DNA from: Clostridia bacterium
GTDB taxonomy: Bacteria; Bacillota_A; Clostridia; Christensenellales; Aristaeellaceae
DNA length: 60,470 nucleotides
Assembly: GCA_017509065.1 (NCBI GenBank)
Contig: JAFWQM010000065.1
Span: 1-60,470 of the forward strand
Direction of reading: 5' to 3'
Shown here: positions 1 to 8,647 of the stretch, in pieces
Layout of the letters: each line of letters starts with the position of its first letter
Position numbering within the stretch: the stretch's first letter is position 1
Position numbers and translations under genes: made by a program
The notes under the pieces: generated by a model
Seen by the model: the letters and a program-made list of their open reading frames with translations, nothing else
Database searches by the model: none
Told to the model about the DNA's origin: nothing

Positions 1-430
1 TGCCGCCCGGCCTCCGCTAAAAACAATCCACCGGATTGTTTTTCGAGCGCTTCGGCCCCAGTATTCCTGCGGTTTAGTTCCTTGTCTGGAACGATTTCTC
101 ATCCCGCATCTGAATTCACGATTCAATTGGGCGAGCAATAATTAGGCGCTTACAAGCAATAGTATTTGCATAATAACAACAAGTCCGAGAACCCTTATGG
201 CTTTCTCGGAAGGGGGTCTGGGGGAAACCGCTCTTTGGGGCCGAAGCGTCCGGAAAACCTGCCCTTGGGCCGGTTTTCAGCGAAGGGGCCGCAACGCCCG
301 TAAAATCATCCAGTGGATGATTTTCAGTGAAGGCCGGGCGGTAGCCCCGGAAAGGCCGGAAGGCCCCGGAGAGGAAAAAGAGCGGTTTCCCCCAGAAAAC
401 TCCCGTGTTAGGTTCTACTGATAGCTGTAT
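1..430. repeat. Gene-free left edge made of nested palindromic repeats
   Basis: I see no credible gene in this stretch. It holds a cluster of inverted repeats. A hairpin with arms AAAAACAATCC/GGATTGTTTTT lies at 19-43. A related one, AAAATCATCC/GGATGATTTT, lies at 302-324, followed by GAAGGCCGGGCGG, which is the inverse of the GCCGCCCGGCCTCCGC at the left edge. These sit inside a larger inverted repeat with arms CTGGGGGAAACCGCTCTTTGG (about 218-238) and AAAGAGCGGTTTCCCCCAG (about 377-395). The outer arms are the same family as the elements near 12.6, 28.8 and 30.8 kb. Short ORFs here are by-products of the repeats. Confidence 0.75.
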
Positions 431-483
431 AACAATCACAGCCTGATCACTGCTTGCGGTTGAATGACGTGATAATACAAGGC

Positions 484-515
484 TGGCCGGGGATACTTTC
501 CCCGGCCGTTTTTTT
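484..515. terminator. Hairpin with T8 on the plus strand, downstream of the sugar permease gene
   Basis: GGCCGGGG and CCCCGGCC arms (484-507) are followed on the plus strand by eight T residues. On the minus strand, where the adjacent permease gene ends, the hairpin is preceded by A8 and followed by a poor U tract. It may end transcripts from either side, but is best formed for plus-strand transcription. Confidence 0.5.
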
Positions 516-527
516 TCACGAAAAGGT

Positions 528-1919
528 TTATTTCATCGCCGCTTTGCTCATGCCGGTCATGATGTACTTTTGCAGGATCAGGAACAGGAACACGATCGGA
601 ATGATGGCCATCACAGCCCCGGCCATGATTTCGTTGTAATTGCTCACGAACTGCCCGGCGTAGGTTTCCTTTAACCGCTGCACGCCCACGGCGATGGTGC
701 GGCTGGCTTCGGACTGGGTGACCATCTTGGGCCAGAAATAGCTGTTCCAGCCGTTGATGAAGCTGATGATGCTGATGGTGATGAGGGTGGGCTTGCACAT
801 GGGACACAGCACATTGATGATCGTTCCAAACCGCCCCAGGCCGTCAATACGGCCCGCTTCGATGTAGCTGTTGTCCACGGCCATGAAGTTCTGGCGCAGC
901 ATGAAGATGAAGTATGCGCTCACCAGGTTGGGCAGCACCACGCCCGTCCAGGTGTCGATGGCGTTCAGCCGGGCGATGATGACATAGATGGGCACGAACG
1001 TTACTTGAATCGGCACCATCAGCGCGCCAAGCACGAGCATGAACAGCACGTTCTTTCCCTTGAAATCGCCCTTGGAAAAGCCGTAGGCCGCCATGACGCC
1101 GATGGTCAATTCGCCCAGCATCATGATAACGGTTGTCACCAGTGTGTTCACCAGATAGCGGGCAAAGGGCGCTTTGTTCAAAACGTTCGGGTAATTCTCC
1201 CACACGAACTTGTCGGGCCACAGGGTCGGCACGGCACGCATCAGCTCATCCGAGGTTTTGAGGGAGGAAATGACCATCCAGTAAATGGGGAAGAGGGAAA
1301 TCAGCACGATCAGAATCGCCGCCGCGTACTGCGCTGTGACCCGGTAGACGCCGTGGGCGATCTGCAGGTGTTCGTCCGCCTTTACGATGGGGGAGACGAA
1401 GCGCATGTACAGCCCGCACACCAGCACAAAGCCCAGCAGAATCAAGGCAATGATACCGAATGCGGGATAGTTTTTGGCGATCAGGTTCAGGTCCTGGTGG
1501 AAATTGTATTCAATGAAGTCCGGCAGCAGCCGCGCTTCCTCTAAGGTGGAGGCCGCGCCCCCCGCCAGCGCCGTGTGCTTTTGCAGTGTGGCGTGATACG
1601 ACCAGTTCCCAAAGCCCCAGCAGGCCAATAAAACCACCGAAATGATCGTCAGCAGCGTGAGCAGGTCGAAAAACCCGCTCTGCCGCATTCGGTGCCAGTG
1701 GCCCCCTGCGGCGGGCTTTTCTTTCATCCTGCGCACGCCGTCCCGCCACATCGTGGGGATAGGAAGCAGGATCAGCAGCCCGGCGGGAATCAGCAGCCAA
1801 TACTTCCATGCCCCCGCCGTTTTCAGGGGAATCAGGAACAGGGTGAAGAACAGGAGCGCGAAACCGATCAGGACGCACACCGTTCCGGTTTTCTTTTGCG
1901 TGTCGAGCCGTTTGAACAT
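528..1919 (-). CDS. CUT1 sugar ABC transporter permease (MalG/UgpE type) with a long N-terminal membrane extension
   Basis: This is the inner-membrane permease of a carbohydrate importer. The last 270 residues or so are a standard binding-protein-dependent transport domain. They include the EAA-loop region (YIEAGRIDGLGRFGTI), which contacts the ATPase, and the family-typical FINGWNSYFWP near the C-terminus. At 463 aa it is much longer than usual MalG-type subunits (about 280 aa). The extra N-terminal part of about 190 residues holds roughly four hydrophobic segments and a polar loop and has no family I recognise. The start has a perfect AAAGGAGG site. It lies 18 bases after the other permease gene in the same operon. 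No ATP-binding subunit is present, so a shared MsmX/UgpC-type ATPase elsewhere is inferred. Confidence 0.93.
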   Translation of the reverse strand: MFKRLDTQKKTGTVCVLIGFALLFFTLFLIPLKTAGAWKYWLLIPAGLLILLPIPTMWRDGVRRMKEKPAAGGHWHRMRQSGFFDLLTLLTIISVVLLACWGFGNWSYHATLQKHTALAGGAASTLEEARLLPDFIEYNFHQDLNLIAKNYPAFGIIALILLGFVLVCGLYMRFVSPIVKADEHLQIAHGVYRVTAQYAAAILIVLISLFPIYWMVISSLKTSDELMRAVPTLWPDKFVWENYPNVLNKAPFARYLVNTLVTTVIMMLGELTIGVMAAYGFSKGDFKGKNVLFMLVLGALMVPIQVTFVPIYVIIARLNAIDTWTGVVLPNLVSAYFIFMLRQNFMAVDNSYIEAGRIDGLGRFGTIINVLCPMCKPTLITISIISFINGWNSYFWPKMVTQSEASRTIAVGVQRLKETYAGQFVSNYNEIMAGAVMAIIPIVFLFLILQKYIMTGMSKAAMK

Positions 1920-1937
1920 AAGGTTCCGCCTCCTTTC

Positions 1938-3641
1938 TTACGCGTCGTAGTTCACGTTGCGGTTGGAGAAGCGCATGGTGGCCGCGGTGCACACCAGCAG
2001 AATCACGAAGAACACCAGCGATACCGCTGCGCCGCGGGCGGTATGGAAGTCCTTGAAGGTCAGGTTGTAAATCCACTGCACCATCACGTTGGTGGCGGTG
2101 CCGGGGCCGCCGCCGGTCATCACGTCCACGGACTGGAACACCTTCATGGAAGCGATAAACGTGGTCACGAACAGGAACAGCGTGGTGGGGGCCAGGAGCG
2201 GTATCGTGATGTAGCGGAAGCGCTGCACGCCGTCCGCCCCGTCGATGGCCGCCGCCTCGTAATAATCCGTGCTGATGCCCTTCATGGCGGAGAGATAAAT
2301 CATCATGGCGTAGCCCACCACGCGCCAGGCCGTCAGCGTCAGCACGCCGGCCAGGGCCGTGTTCGCGTCGATCAGCCAGTGGGGGCCCTGGATGCCAAAC
2401 AGCGACAGGGTGTAGTTCATGATGCCTTCCATCTGCCCGATGCCCGTGGCAATGCTGGAATGCAGAATCCACTGGAACACCACGGCGCTGGTAGACACGG
2501 CGATGTACTTGGGCATGAACACGATGGCGCGCATGGCGTTGAACATCTTCGTCATGCGGTTAAAGAGCAGCGCCAGCAGCATGCCGCCCACCAGGGTAAT
2601 CATGACCTCCCAGAACATATACACCCCGGTGATGCGCAGGCTCTCCCAGAAGTAGCGGGTGCCCGCTCCGTTGAAAATCCATTCAAAGTTCAGAAAGCCC
2701 ACGAACTCCTGCTTGCCCGTGGTGAGCACCGACATGTTGGTGAAGGAAATGCGGATCAGGTCGATCACCGGATAATATACGAACATGAGGAACAAAAGCA
2801 GCGCGGGCTCCACGAAAAACAGATCCTTCATCCGCTCCCAGCGCTGGACGCGCATCATCACGCCGTTGAAGATCAGCACCAGGCCCAGCAGCAGGATCAT
2901 GACAGCATAGTTCATGATGGCGCTGACCGGCGCGATGGGAATGTCGCCCTTGACGGACACGTAATAGGTGCCCGCGGCGGGAATCGCCATTGTGACGGGC
3001 TCCAGCGTCTTTTCGGCGGAGTAGGCCGGGGCCATGGCGGAAGCGACCTCCTGGCCGGTCAGGCTGTTGTACAGCACCAGCCTGCGTTCGTGGGAGGGCA
3101 GGGAGGACATGGCATACACCGTCAGCGTGCATGGCTCTTCCACTGTGGTTTTCAAGCTGCGGTATTTACTGCTGCCCGCGCCGGGGAATTTGACTGATTT
3201 CGTCGCGGTCTGGCCGTTGCTTAGGGTGACGGGCTGGGCTTCCTCGATCACCAGCGTCTGCCGCTCCTTGGTGGCGGGGAACTGCAAAGAGCCGCCTTTG
3301 AGGGCCTTTTTCGTTTCTCCCGCGTCGAACTCTTCCACGTTAATGACGTCGTCCTCCGACAGGGAGGCGTAATAGACATGGACGCCGCTTTCCTCGCCGT
3401 CCATGTCAAAGGCCCCGGTGATGCCTGTGCCCGCACTGAGCGCCACCTCCCGGGCGATGAATACCTGGTCGGTCATGTCGGCGAAAGGCGCGATCTGCCA
3501 GTCTCCCGCCAGATACCCGAACATGCCCACCAGCCCGATCAATATGCCCGCGATGATCAGGCCCAGGCCCACGCCCCGCTGGGTTTTGGAAATCAGCTTC
3601 CGTTCGCGGAGCTTGTCCGCATTTCTCATTTCGTTCTTCAC
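1938..3641 (-). CDS. CUT1 sugar ABC transporter permease (MalF/UgpA type) with an extracytoplasmic N-terminal domain
   Basis: This is the partner permease of the same importer. The C-terminal 300 residues carry the transport domain, with an EAA loop around EAAAIDGADGVQRFRYI and the ending typical of UgpA-like proteins. The protein has 567 aa, against about 300 for most MalF/UgpA proteins in Firmicutes. Residues about 20-45 form a membrane segment, about 50-255 look like a beta-rich outer domain (SVKFPGAG, GTYYVSVKG), and a second membrane segment precedes the normal permease. This recalls the periplasmic insert of E. coli MalF but sits at a different place. The likely start is GTG at 3641 behind GAGGAATGCGCC; an in-frame ATG lies 12 bases on. 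It follows the binding-protein gene after a hairpin. Confidence 0.92.
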   Translation of the reverse strand: MKNEMRNADKLRERKLISKTQRGVGLGLIIAGILIGLVGMFGYLAGDWQIAPFADMTDQVFIAREVALSAGTGITGAFDMDGEESGVHVYYASLSEDDVINVEEFDAGETKKALKGGSLQFPATKERQTLVIEEAQPVTLSNGQTATKSVKFPGAGSSKYRSLKTTVEEPCTLTVYAMSSLPSHERRLVLYNSLTGQEVASAMAPAYSAEKTLEPVTMAIPAAGTYYVSVKGDIPIAPVSAIMNYAVMILLLGLVLIFNGVMMRVQRWERMKDLFFVEPALLLFLMFVYYPVIDLIRISFTNMSVLTTGKQEFVGFLNFEWIFNGAGTRYFWESLRITGVYMFWEVMITLVGGMLLALLFNRMTKMFNAMRAIVFMPKYIAVSTSAVVFQWILHSSIATGIGQMEGIMNYTLSLFGIQGPHWLIDANTALAGVLTLTAWRVVGYAMMIYLSAMKGISTDYYEAAAIDGADGVQRFRYITIPLLAPTTLFLFVTTFIASMKVFQSVDVMTGGGPGTATNVMVQWIYNLTFKDFHTARGAAVSLVFFVILLVCTAATMRFSNRNVNYDA

Positions 3642-3662
3642 GGCGCATTCCTCATTACATTT

Positions 3663-3691
3663 GGAAAAGGGAGAGGAAGGATTCCTCTCCC
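3663..3691 (-). terminator. Intra-operon hairpin between binding protein and permease genes
   Basis: On the minus strand GGGAGAGGAA pairs with TTCCTCTCCC around a 3-base loop and is followed by TTTTCC. A partial terminator or mRNA-stabilising hairpin here would let the binding protein be made in excess over the permeases, a common arrangement in ABC importer operons. Confidence 0.7.
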
Positions 3692-3712
3692 CTGATAGAT
3701 GCCTTTTGTTGT

Positions 3713-5023
3713 TTACTTGACCGCGTCCAGTTCCGCCTGAATCTCAACTGCCAGCTGGTCGAGGGTCTCCTTCACGGGAGCGCCGTTGTTGTAGATTTCG
3801 GCCAGGGCGGCGCGCCAGAGGTTGCCGCAGTTGTTGTAAGCGGGGTTCTGGTTGCGGGGGTTGATCCAGGAAGCCATCTTGATGATGGGGTCCATAGCGG
3901 GTTTCTTGGCCAGGTATTCCTGGTACTCGGGCAGGCCGACAACGCTGCCGCGGGTGGGCAGATAGCCGGTGTTGTCAGACCAGTAGAGGTTGATTTCGGG
4001 GCTGGCCATGAACATCATGAACTGCCAGGCCGCGTTCTTTTCCGCCTGGGAAGCCTTGGCGGGGATGAAGATCGCCGCGCCGCCGACTTCACTCTTGAAG
4101 CTCTCGCCGTCGCTGCCGCCGGGGAGCCACGCCATGCCGACTTCAAAACGCGCGGATTCGTCTTCCAGGGCGTTGACGCGGTTGACGTAGGTGGTGTACA
4201 GGGAAGAAGTGTGGAACACGCTGAACGCGCCGCCCGCGATGAACAGGTCGCGCATGTTGGAGGACGCGCCGGAGCCGTAGGCATAATAAGCGTAGCCCTT
4301 GTCGATCCATTCCTTGATCTTGGTGTTCAGCTCGATGCTCTTTTCGCTGTTCACGTCGGTGGTGCCCTCGTCGGTCACGATCTGCACGCCGTTGTTCTTG
4401 AACAGCATTTCATGATACCAATAGTCCCAGCCGCCGAACACGGTGCCGTAGCGCTTGGTGGTGCCGTCCTCGTTGAACAGGGTGGCTTTCTCCAGGAAAG
4501 CTTCCATCTCGTCGATGGTCTTGGGCATTTCAATGCCTTCGGCGTCAGCGGCGGTCTTGTTGTAGTACATGCACTGGGTGGAAATCAGGTAAGGCAGGCA
4601 GATCTGCTCGTCGTCATAGCTGGTGGAAGCCAGCAGGCCCTCGCCGAAGTCTTCCACGTCGTAGTCGAAAGCGTCGATGTAGGGATCGAGCACCTCGCAC
4701 AGCCCGGCCGCGCCGTAAGCGGCGGGATAGGACGTGTTGCAGCACACCAGGGCGGGCACGGCGCCGGCGGCGTCAGCGGCCCGGAACGCGGTGTCGATGT
4801 CGGCATACGCGCCTTTGTACACGGGAACGACGGTGATGCCCATGCCGTTTTCGGCGTTGAACTTATCCACCATGTAGGCGATCTGCTCGTCGAACTGGCT
4901 CTCGTGGGCATGCCACCATTCGATGGTGATGGGTTCTGTCACGTCGTACTCCGTGGCCGCCAGCGCGGGAACCACGGACGCCAGCATCAGGACGCAGAGC
5001 AGGAACGCAAGGAATCTTTTCAT
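3713..5023 (-). CDS. Sugar/glycerol-phosphate-type ABC transporter substrate-binding protein (family 1, UgpB-like)
   Basis: This secreted solute receptor feeds the two downstream permeases. The N-terminus is a signal peptide ending in an AxA-type site (VPALAA). There is no lipobox cysteine, so the protein is predicted to be cleaved by signal peptidase I and not lipid-anchored, which is odd for a monoderm binding protein. The mature part starts with ITIEWWHAHE, continues with FNAEN and VVPVYKGAYADIDTAF, and has the PALV and LYWSDNTGYLPTRG regions typical of UgpB-like family 1 proteins. Length (436 aa) is normal. The actual substrate (a sugar, an oligosaccharide or glycerol-3-phosphate diester) cannot be read from sequence. 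Translation starts behind AAAGGAGG. Confidence 0.93.
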   Translation of the reverse strand: MKRFLAFLLCVLMLASVVPALAATEYDVTEPITIEWWHAHESQFDEQIAYMVDKFNAENGMGITVVPVYKGAYADIDTAFRAADAAGAVPALVCCNTSYPAAYGAAGLCEVLDPYIDAFDYDVEDFGEGLLASTSYDDEQICLPYLISTQCMYYNKTAADAEGIEMPKTIDEMEAFLEKATLFNEDGTTKRYGTVFGGWDYWYHEMLFKNNGVQIVTDEGTTDVNSEKSIELNTKIKEWIDKGYAYYAYGSGASSNMRDLFIAGGAFSVFHTSSLYTTYVNRVNALEDESARFEVGMAWLPGGSDGESFKSEVGGAAIFIPAKASQAEKNAAWQFMMFMASPEINLYWSDNTGYLPTRGSVVGLPEYQEYLAKKPAMDPIIKMASWINPRNQNPAYNNCGNLWRAALAEIYNNGAPVKETLDQLAVEIQAELDAVK

Positions 5024-5095
5024 TGTGGAAATCCTCCTTTAATTATCTGGCAAACCTGCCGAAACGAGCACAGGATTTGCCTTTTTTCTGAGGCT

Positions 5096-5124
5096 ATGAT
5101 ACCAGATTTCACAGCTAACGTCAA
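5096..5124 (-). promoter_or_regulatory. Promoter of the sugar transporter operon
   Basis: The minus strand has TTGACG, a 17-base spacer and TATCAT, about 70 bases ahead of the binding-protein start. It sits between the lipoprotein gene and the transporter genes, so the transporter can be transcribed independently. Confidence 0.75.
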
Positions 5125-5153
5125 GAGGTCTCCTATTAAATTATCGTGAGATT

Positions 5154-6158
5154 TCAAAATGCTTTCAGCACAAATACCCGGTCCATGGGATGCAGCGAGG
5201 GCTTGGCGGGGTTCATGTACGTTTTGGCGGCGGACTCAAATACGACGTAAATCCCGCCGTCCACTGTGCAGAGGCATTCGGTCATGGGTGGGGCCATGAG
5301 CGCGGCTTCGCGGGTGGTTTTGTCCAGTATCCAGAGGGGCACGGTCCGGCCGTTTACCTCCACGGTTTGGTCCGGTTCCCTGTCCAGCGCGTTTTCATAG
5401 CGGTACAGGACGGAATCGTTCCTGCGCCCGTAGGACTGGCTGAGATAGATTTTTCCGTTCAGGGTCGTCATGCCCTGGATGCGCTCCGTTATGGAAAAGA
5501 TATAGTCCGGTGCGGAGAAATCCTGATCTTCGCTGATACGGTAGCCGCAGTTCCAGGCACGCTGCAGCCCGTCCGCCGTGCTGACGCGGTGGGAAGCGTC
5601 GGTCGGATAATCGCCCCCGTACTGAAACTCTCCTACCCACAAAATCCCTTCCGCATAGCTGCAGTACGAGGAATTCACGGGCACCGGTATTTCTTCGTCA
5701 AAGGAGCAGGCGGAAGACGCGGGAAGCGCTTCGTATTTTTCAAGAGATATGCGGAACAGCTTGTTCGCGTTGGCAACGTAGATATTTGTTTCCGTAGCGC
5801 ACACGCCGCCTGCGTGCCCCGTATATTTGCTGCCGTCCGTGTTTTCCAGCTTCACCTGCTTGATGAGCTCGGCAGTTTTCCGGCTGACGGCCAGCAGGAC
5901 GCTGTTGTCCCCGTCGGAGCTGTAGCCGCCGAACAGAAATGCGTCGTCCTTCGGAAGATAGGTGATTCCCTGCGGAACGAAGCCTTCTTTCAGGCCGGGG
6001 ATCAGCACGGACAGTTTTCCGGCCTCCAAAAAGCTCGGGTAAGCAGCGGCGGACGCTTCCGCGTCCGTGACGGAAGCGCTGGAATAGACAGTCTCCGCGG
6101 AACAGGAAGTCATCAGGAAAACCATAACGATAAGCAAAACGCAAACGATCTTCTTCAT
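5154..6158 (-). CDS. Lipoprotein of unknown function, probably beta-propeller-like
   Basis: I do not recognise a named family. The N-terminus is a clear type II signal peptide with lipobox MTSC, so the mature protein is anchored to the membrane through Cys19. The remaining 315 residues are rich in short beta-strand-like segments: FVPQGITYLP, FLFGGYSS, YTGHAGGVCAT, NIYVANANKLFRISL, QGMTTLNGKIYLSQS. This repeated 'event then read-out' pattern resembles secreted propeller proteins. No catalytic motif is visible. It lies just upstream of the sugar transporter, in the same direction, but the transporter has its own promoter, so a shared role is only a possibility. The ATG is preceded by GGAGAGGA at a rather long distance. 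Confidence 0.75.
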   Translation of the reverse strand: MKKIVCVLLIVMVFLMTSCSAETVYSSASVTDAEASAAAYPSFLEAGKLSVLIPGLKEGFVPQGITYLPKDDAFLFGGYSSDGDNSVLLAVSRKTAELIKQVKLENTDGSKYTGHAGGVCATETNIYVANANKLFRISLEKYEALPASSACSFDEEIPVPVNSSYCSYAEGILWVGEFQYGGDYPTDASHRVSTADGLQRAWNCGYRISEDQDFSAPDYIFSITERIQGMTTLNGKIYLSQSYGRRNDSVLYRYENALDREPDQTVEVNGRTVPLWILDKTTREAALMAPPMTECLCTVDGGIYVVFESAAKTYMNPAKPSLHPMDRVFVLKAF

Positions 6159-6360
6159 ATTTTTTGTGCCGTCCTCTCCGCGTAAGCATGAATTGGGTTT
6201 ATGAACGATTCTTCTGCTTCTTTATTCTACCATATCCGGCGCTGCTTTTCCAGCCTATATTTTCTCTGCCAAAAATAAAAAGCGGCCAAAGAGCGCGCGG
6301 CTCCCCGGCCAACTTATCATATCCATCTTCCGACGGATGCTGTAATCACACCGTCGTTCC

Positions 6361-7250
6361 CTATCTTCTTCCTCTCCGCCTCTCATGGCCGCCGAACTCA
6401 ACGGAATGCGTGCGCTGCTTGGTGATATACAGCGCCTTGTCCGCCTTTTGTATCAGGTCGAAAAGCTCCTGATAGTTTTCCGGGCTGCCCTTGGCGTTTC
6501 CGATCGAGAGAAGCACTTTTATGCCATACTGCTTTTCGGTAAATTGATGCGTCGGTTTCAAGCGCGAGCCGGTTCAGCAGGCCGGTCAGTCCGTCATGGC
6601 GGCTCGTTTTTTCCAGTTCCAGGTTGTTCTCGGAGAGCAGGACCGTTTTCGTGGAGATACTGATCTGATGGTGATACCGCACAGCGTTTGAAGCAATTGA
6701 AGCCACGGCAAGAAAAATATAGTTCAATGGCTCGATTCCCTTGGCTCCGTCAAACATATACAGCAGAATATATAAGGCCGTATAGGCGCAGCCTACGAGA
6801 ATTGTTCCGATCCACGGCCTGAACAGCACGAAGCATACCATGATGAGATTGACGGTAAAGAACGTCAGTATCTGATCGCCTATGATGTAATGGCGGTAAT
6901 CGACGGCAATCCCCCAGGCAGCAAACGCAATGAAAAACGCGATTTTAAAAGGATAAGAAGCTGCTGTGCGGAAGCTCTTTGTTATTCAGCATCTTATTGG
7001 ACCAAACGGCAGCGGCGATACAGAATACGATGCAGAAGATCCCGCTGTTCAGGCTGATCAACGCGCCGCGATCAAAGCGCCCGATACGGGAAAACAGGAA
7101 AACAATCATGGTCACAAACTCAACGGCAAGATTAAGCAGAAACATGATACGGATGACTTTCAGGCATTGGAAATCCATGTCTCTGACTACCCTCGGCTCT
7201 ATTGAAGGATTCATATATTCATAAAACTTCTTCAGCAGATGCATAACCAC
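6361..7250 (-). pseudogene. Broken membrane-bound diguanylate cyclase (GGDEF) gene
   Basis: Three pieces in different frames make one decayed gene. The first (7250 to about 6945) encodes an N-terminal region with two membrane segments and then stops. A frameshift near 6955 restores a reading frame beginning FRTAASYPFKIAFF, which runs without a break through four more membrane segments into the GGDEF entry sequence HDGLTGLLNRLALE. Near 6555 a second frame change joins this directly to the domain's end (LLSIGNAKG ... DKALYITKQ). About 80 residues, including the GGDEF signature and the I-site region, are missing. The product cannot make cyclic di-GMP. A good promoter (7297-7325) is still present, so decay may be recent. 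Confidence 0.85.
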
Positions 7251-7296
7251 CTTTGCATATCAAAATGCTGTTATAGCTGGGTATTGCAACACCTGT

Positions 7297-7325
7297 ATTA
7301 TATTAAAGGCTGATTTTGCATGCAA
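7297..7325 (-). promoter_or_regulatory. Promoter ahead of the broken GGDEF gene
   Basis: The minus strand reads TTGCAT, 17 bases, TATAAT, about 45 bases upstream of the first coding segment. The site looks intact although the gene is not. Confidence 0.7.
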
Positions 7326-7431
7326 TGTAAGAAAGGGGAAATAAGCGGGGAAAAACAAGCGGAATGCAGCAAGGAATTACCTTGACGGGGCCAGGAAGGC
7401 GGGCTGCAATGAGTGAGGCACAGGATTAATA

Positions 7432-7471
7432 AATCAGCCCAAGGAGCAGGCTTTTGTTCCTCGGGCTGATT
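7432..7471 (-). terminator. Terminator of the argCJBD operon
   Basis: AATCAGCCC and GGGCTGATT arms, with further pairing of GAGGAAC/GCTCCTT inside, lie right after the argD stop. The downstream minus strand reads TATTAATCC, a short U-rich run. Confidence 0.7.
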
Positions 7472-7480
7472 GTCGGTTTC

Positions 7481-8647
7481 TTATGCTTCCGCGCAGGCGG
7501 CTTTGATGATCTTTGCTGCCTTTTGCAGGACATCCATGGGGATGTTCAGCGCGGGCAGGAGCCGCACCTTGTCCTTAGCGGTGAGGCAGAGGACGCCTTT
7601 TTCCATGCACGCGGCGACGACTTCGCCCGCTGGCTTTTTTGTTTTCAGGCCGATCATCAACCCCAGGCCGGAGATGCTTTCCACGCCGGGAGCGTCCTTG
7701 AAGAAATCAAAGAGATACGCGCTCTTTTCCCGGACTTCGGAAAGCAAATTGTCGTCGATGCGGGAAAGCACGCTCAGCGCCGCGGCACAGGACACGGGAT
7801 TGCCCCCGAAGGTGGAGCCGTGGTCGCCGTAACTGAAAACGTTCTGCACCTTTTCTCCGAGCAGCGTCGCGCCCAGGGGCAGGCCCCCCGCCAGGCCCTT
7901 GGCGGTGGAAACGATGTCGGGCTGTACGCCGTAATTCATGTAGGCGTACAGCTGCCCCGTGCGCCCGTTGCCGGTCTGCACCTCGTCCACCATGAACAGA
8001 ATGTCCTTTTCTTTGCACAGCGCGGCCACGCCCTCCACGTACTCCTTGGAAAGCGGCACCACGCCGCCCTCGCCCTGGACGCACTCAATCAGGATCCCGG
8101 CGAGCTTGGTCTTTTCCGCCAGCGCTTTCAGCTCGTCCATGTCCCCGGCGGTCACGTGAACGAAGCCGGGGGTCAGGGGCTGAAACAGCTCATGATAATG
8201 CTCCTGCCCGGTGGCGGACAGCGTGGTGATGGTACGGCCGTGGAAGCTGTTTTTCAGCGTCACGATGGTGAAGCAGTCCGGGCCGTGCGTTTCGGCGGCG
8301 TACTTCCGGGCGGCCTTGATGGCGCACTCGTTGCTCTCCGCGCCGGAATTGGAGAAGAACACCTTCTTCATTCCGGTCTTCCGGCACAGCATTTCCGCCA
8401 GCTTCGCGCAGGGAGCGGTGTAGTACAGGTTGGACATGTGCTGCACCTTGCTGATCTGGTCGGTCACCGCCTGCCGCCACACGTCATCCGCCACGCCAAA
8501 GCTGGTCACGGCGATGCCGCTGCCAAGGTCGATGTACTCTTTTCCGTTCTCGTCCTGCACGACCGAGCCCTTCCCGCTGACGATTTCCAGGGGAAAGCGC
8601 TTGTAGGTCGGCGCTACATAAGTTGTATCCAGTTCCTTCGTATTCAT
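7481..8647 (-). CDS. argD: Acetylornithine aminotransferase
   Basis: This PLP-dependent class III aminotransferase converts N-acetylglutamate semialdehyde and glutamate to N2-acetylornithine plus 2-oxoglutarate, in the cytoplasm. The 388 aa show the class III layout: FSNSGAESNE for phosphate binding, MVDEVQTGNGRTG with the PLP-ring aspartate, and STAKGLAGG with the Schiff-base lysine, followed by HGSTFGGNPVSCAAAL. Length matches ArgD. The ATG overlaps the argB stop in an ATGA, so translation is probably coupled. It is the last gene of the arginine cluster. Succinyl-diaminopimelate aminotransferase activity cannot be excluded, as many ArgD enzymes have both. Confidence 0.96.
   Translation of the reverse strand: MNTKELDTTYVAPTYKRFPLEIVSGKGSVVQDENGKEYIDLGSGIAVTSFGVADDVWRQAVTDQISKVQHMSNLYYTAPCAKLAEMLCRKTGMKKVFFSNSGAESNECAIKAARKYAAETHGPDCFTIVTLKNSFHGRTITTLSATGQEHYHELFQPLTPGFVHVTAGDMDELKALAEKTKLAGILIECVQGEGGVVPLSKEYVEGVAALCKEKDILFMVDEVQTGNGRTGQLYAYMNYGVQPDIVSTAKGLAGGLPLGATLLGEKVQNVFSYGDHGSTFGGNPVSCAAALSVLSRIDDNLLSEVREKSAYLFDFFKDAPGVESISGLGLMIGLKTKKPAGEVVAACMEKGVLCLTAKDKVRLLPALNIPMDVLQKAAKIIKAACAEA

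Noticed and set aside
1692..3197. 501-codon open reading frame on the plus strand opposite the sugar permeases
   Set aside because: It is rich in His, Gln and Gly with no domain, and lies exactly antisense to well-conserved permease genes; a shadow caused by GC-rich codons.
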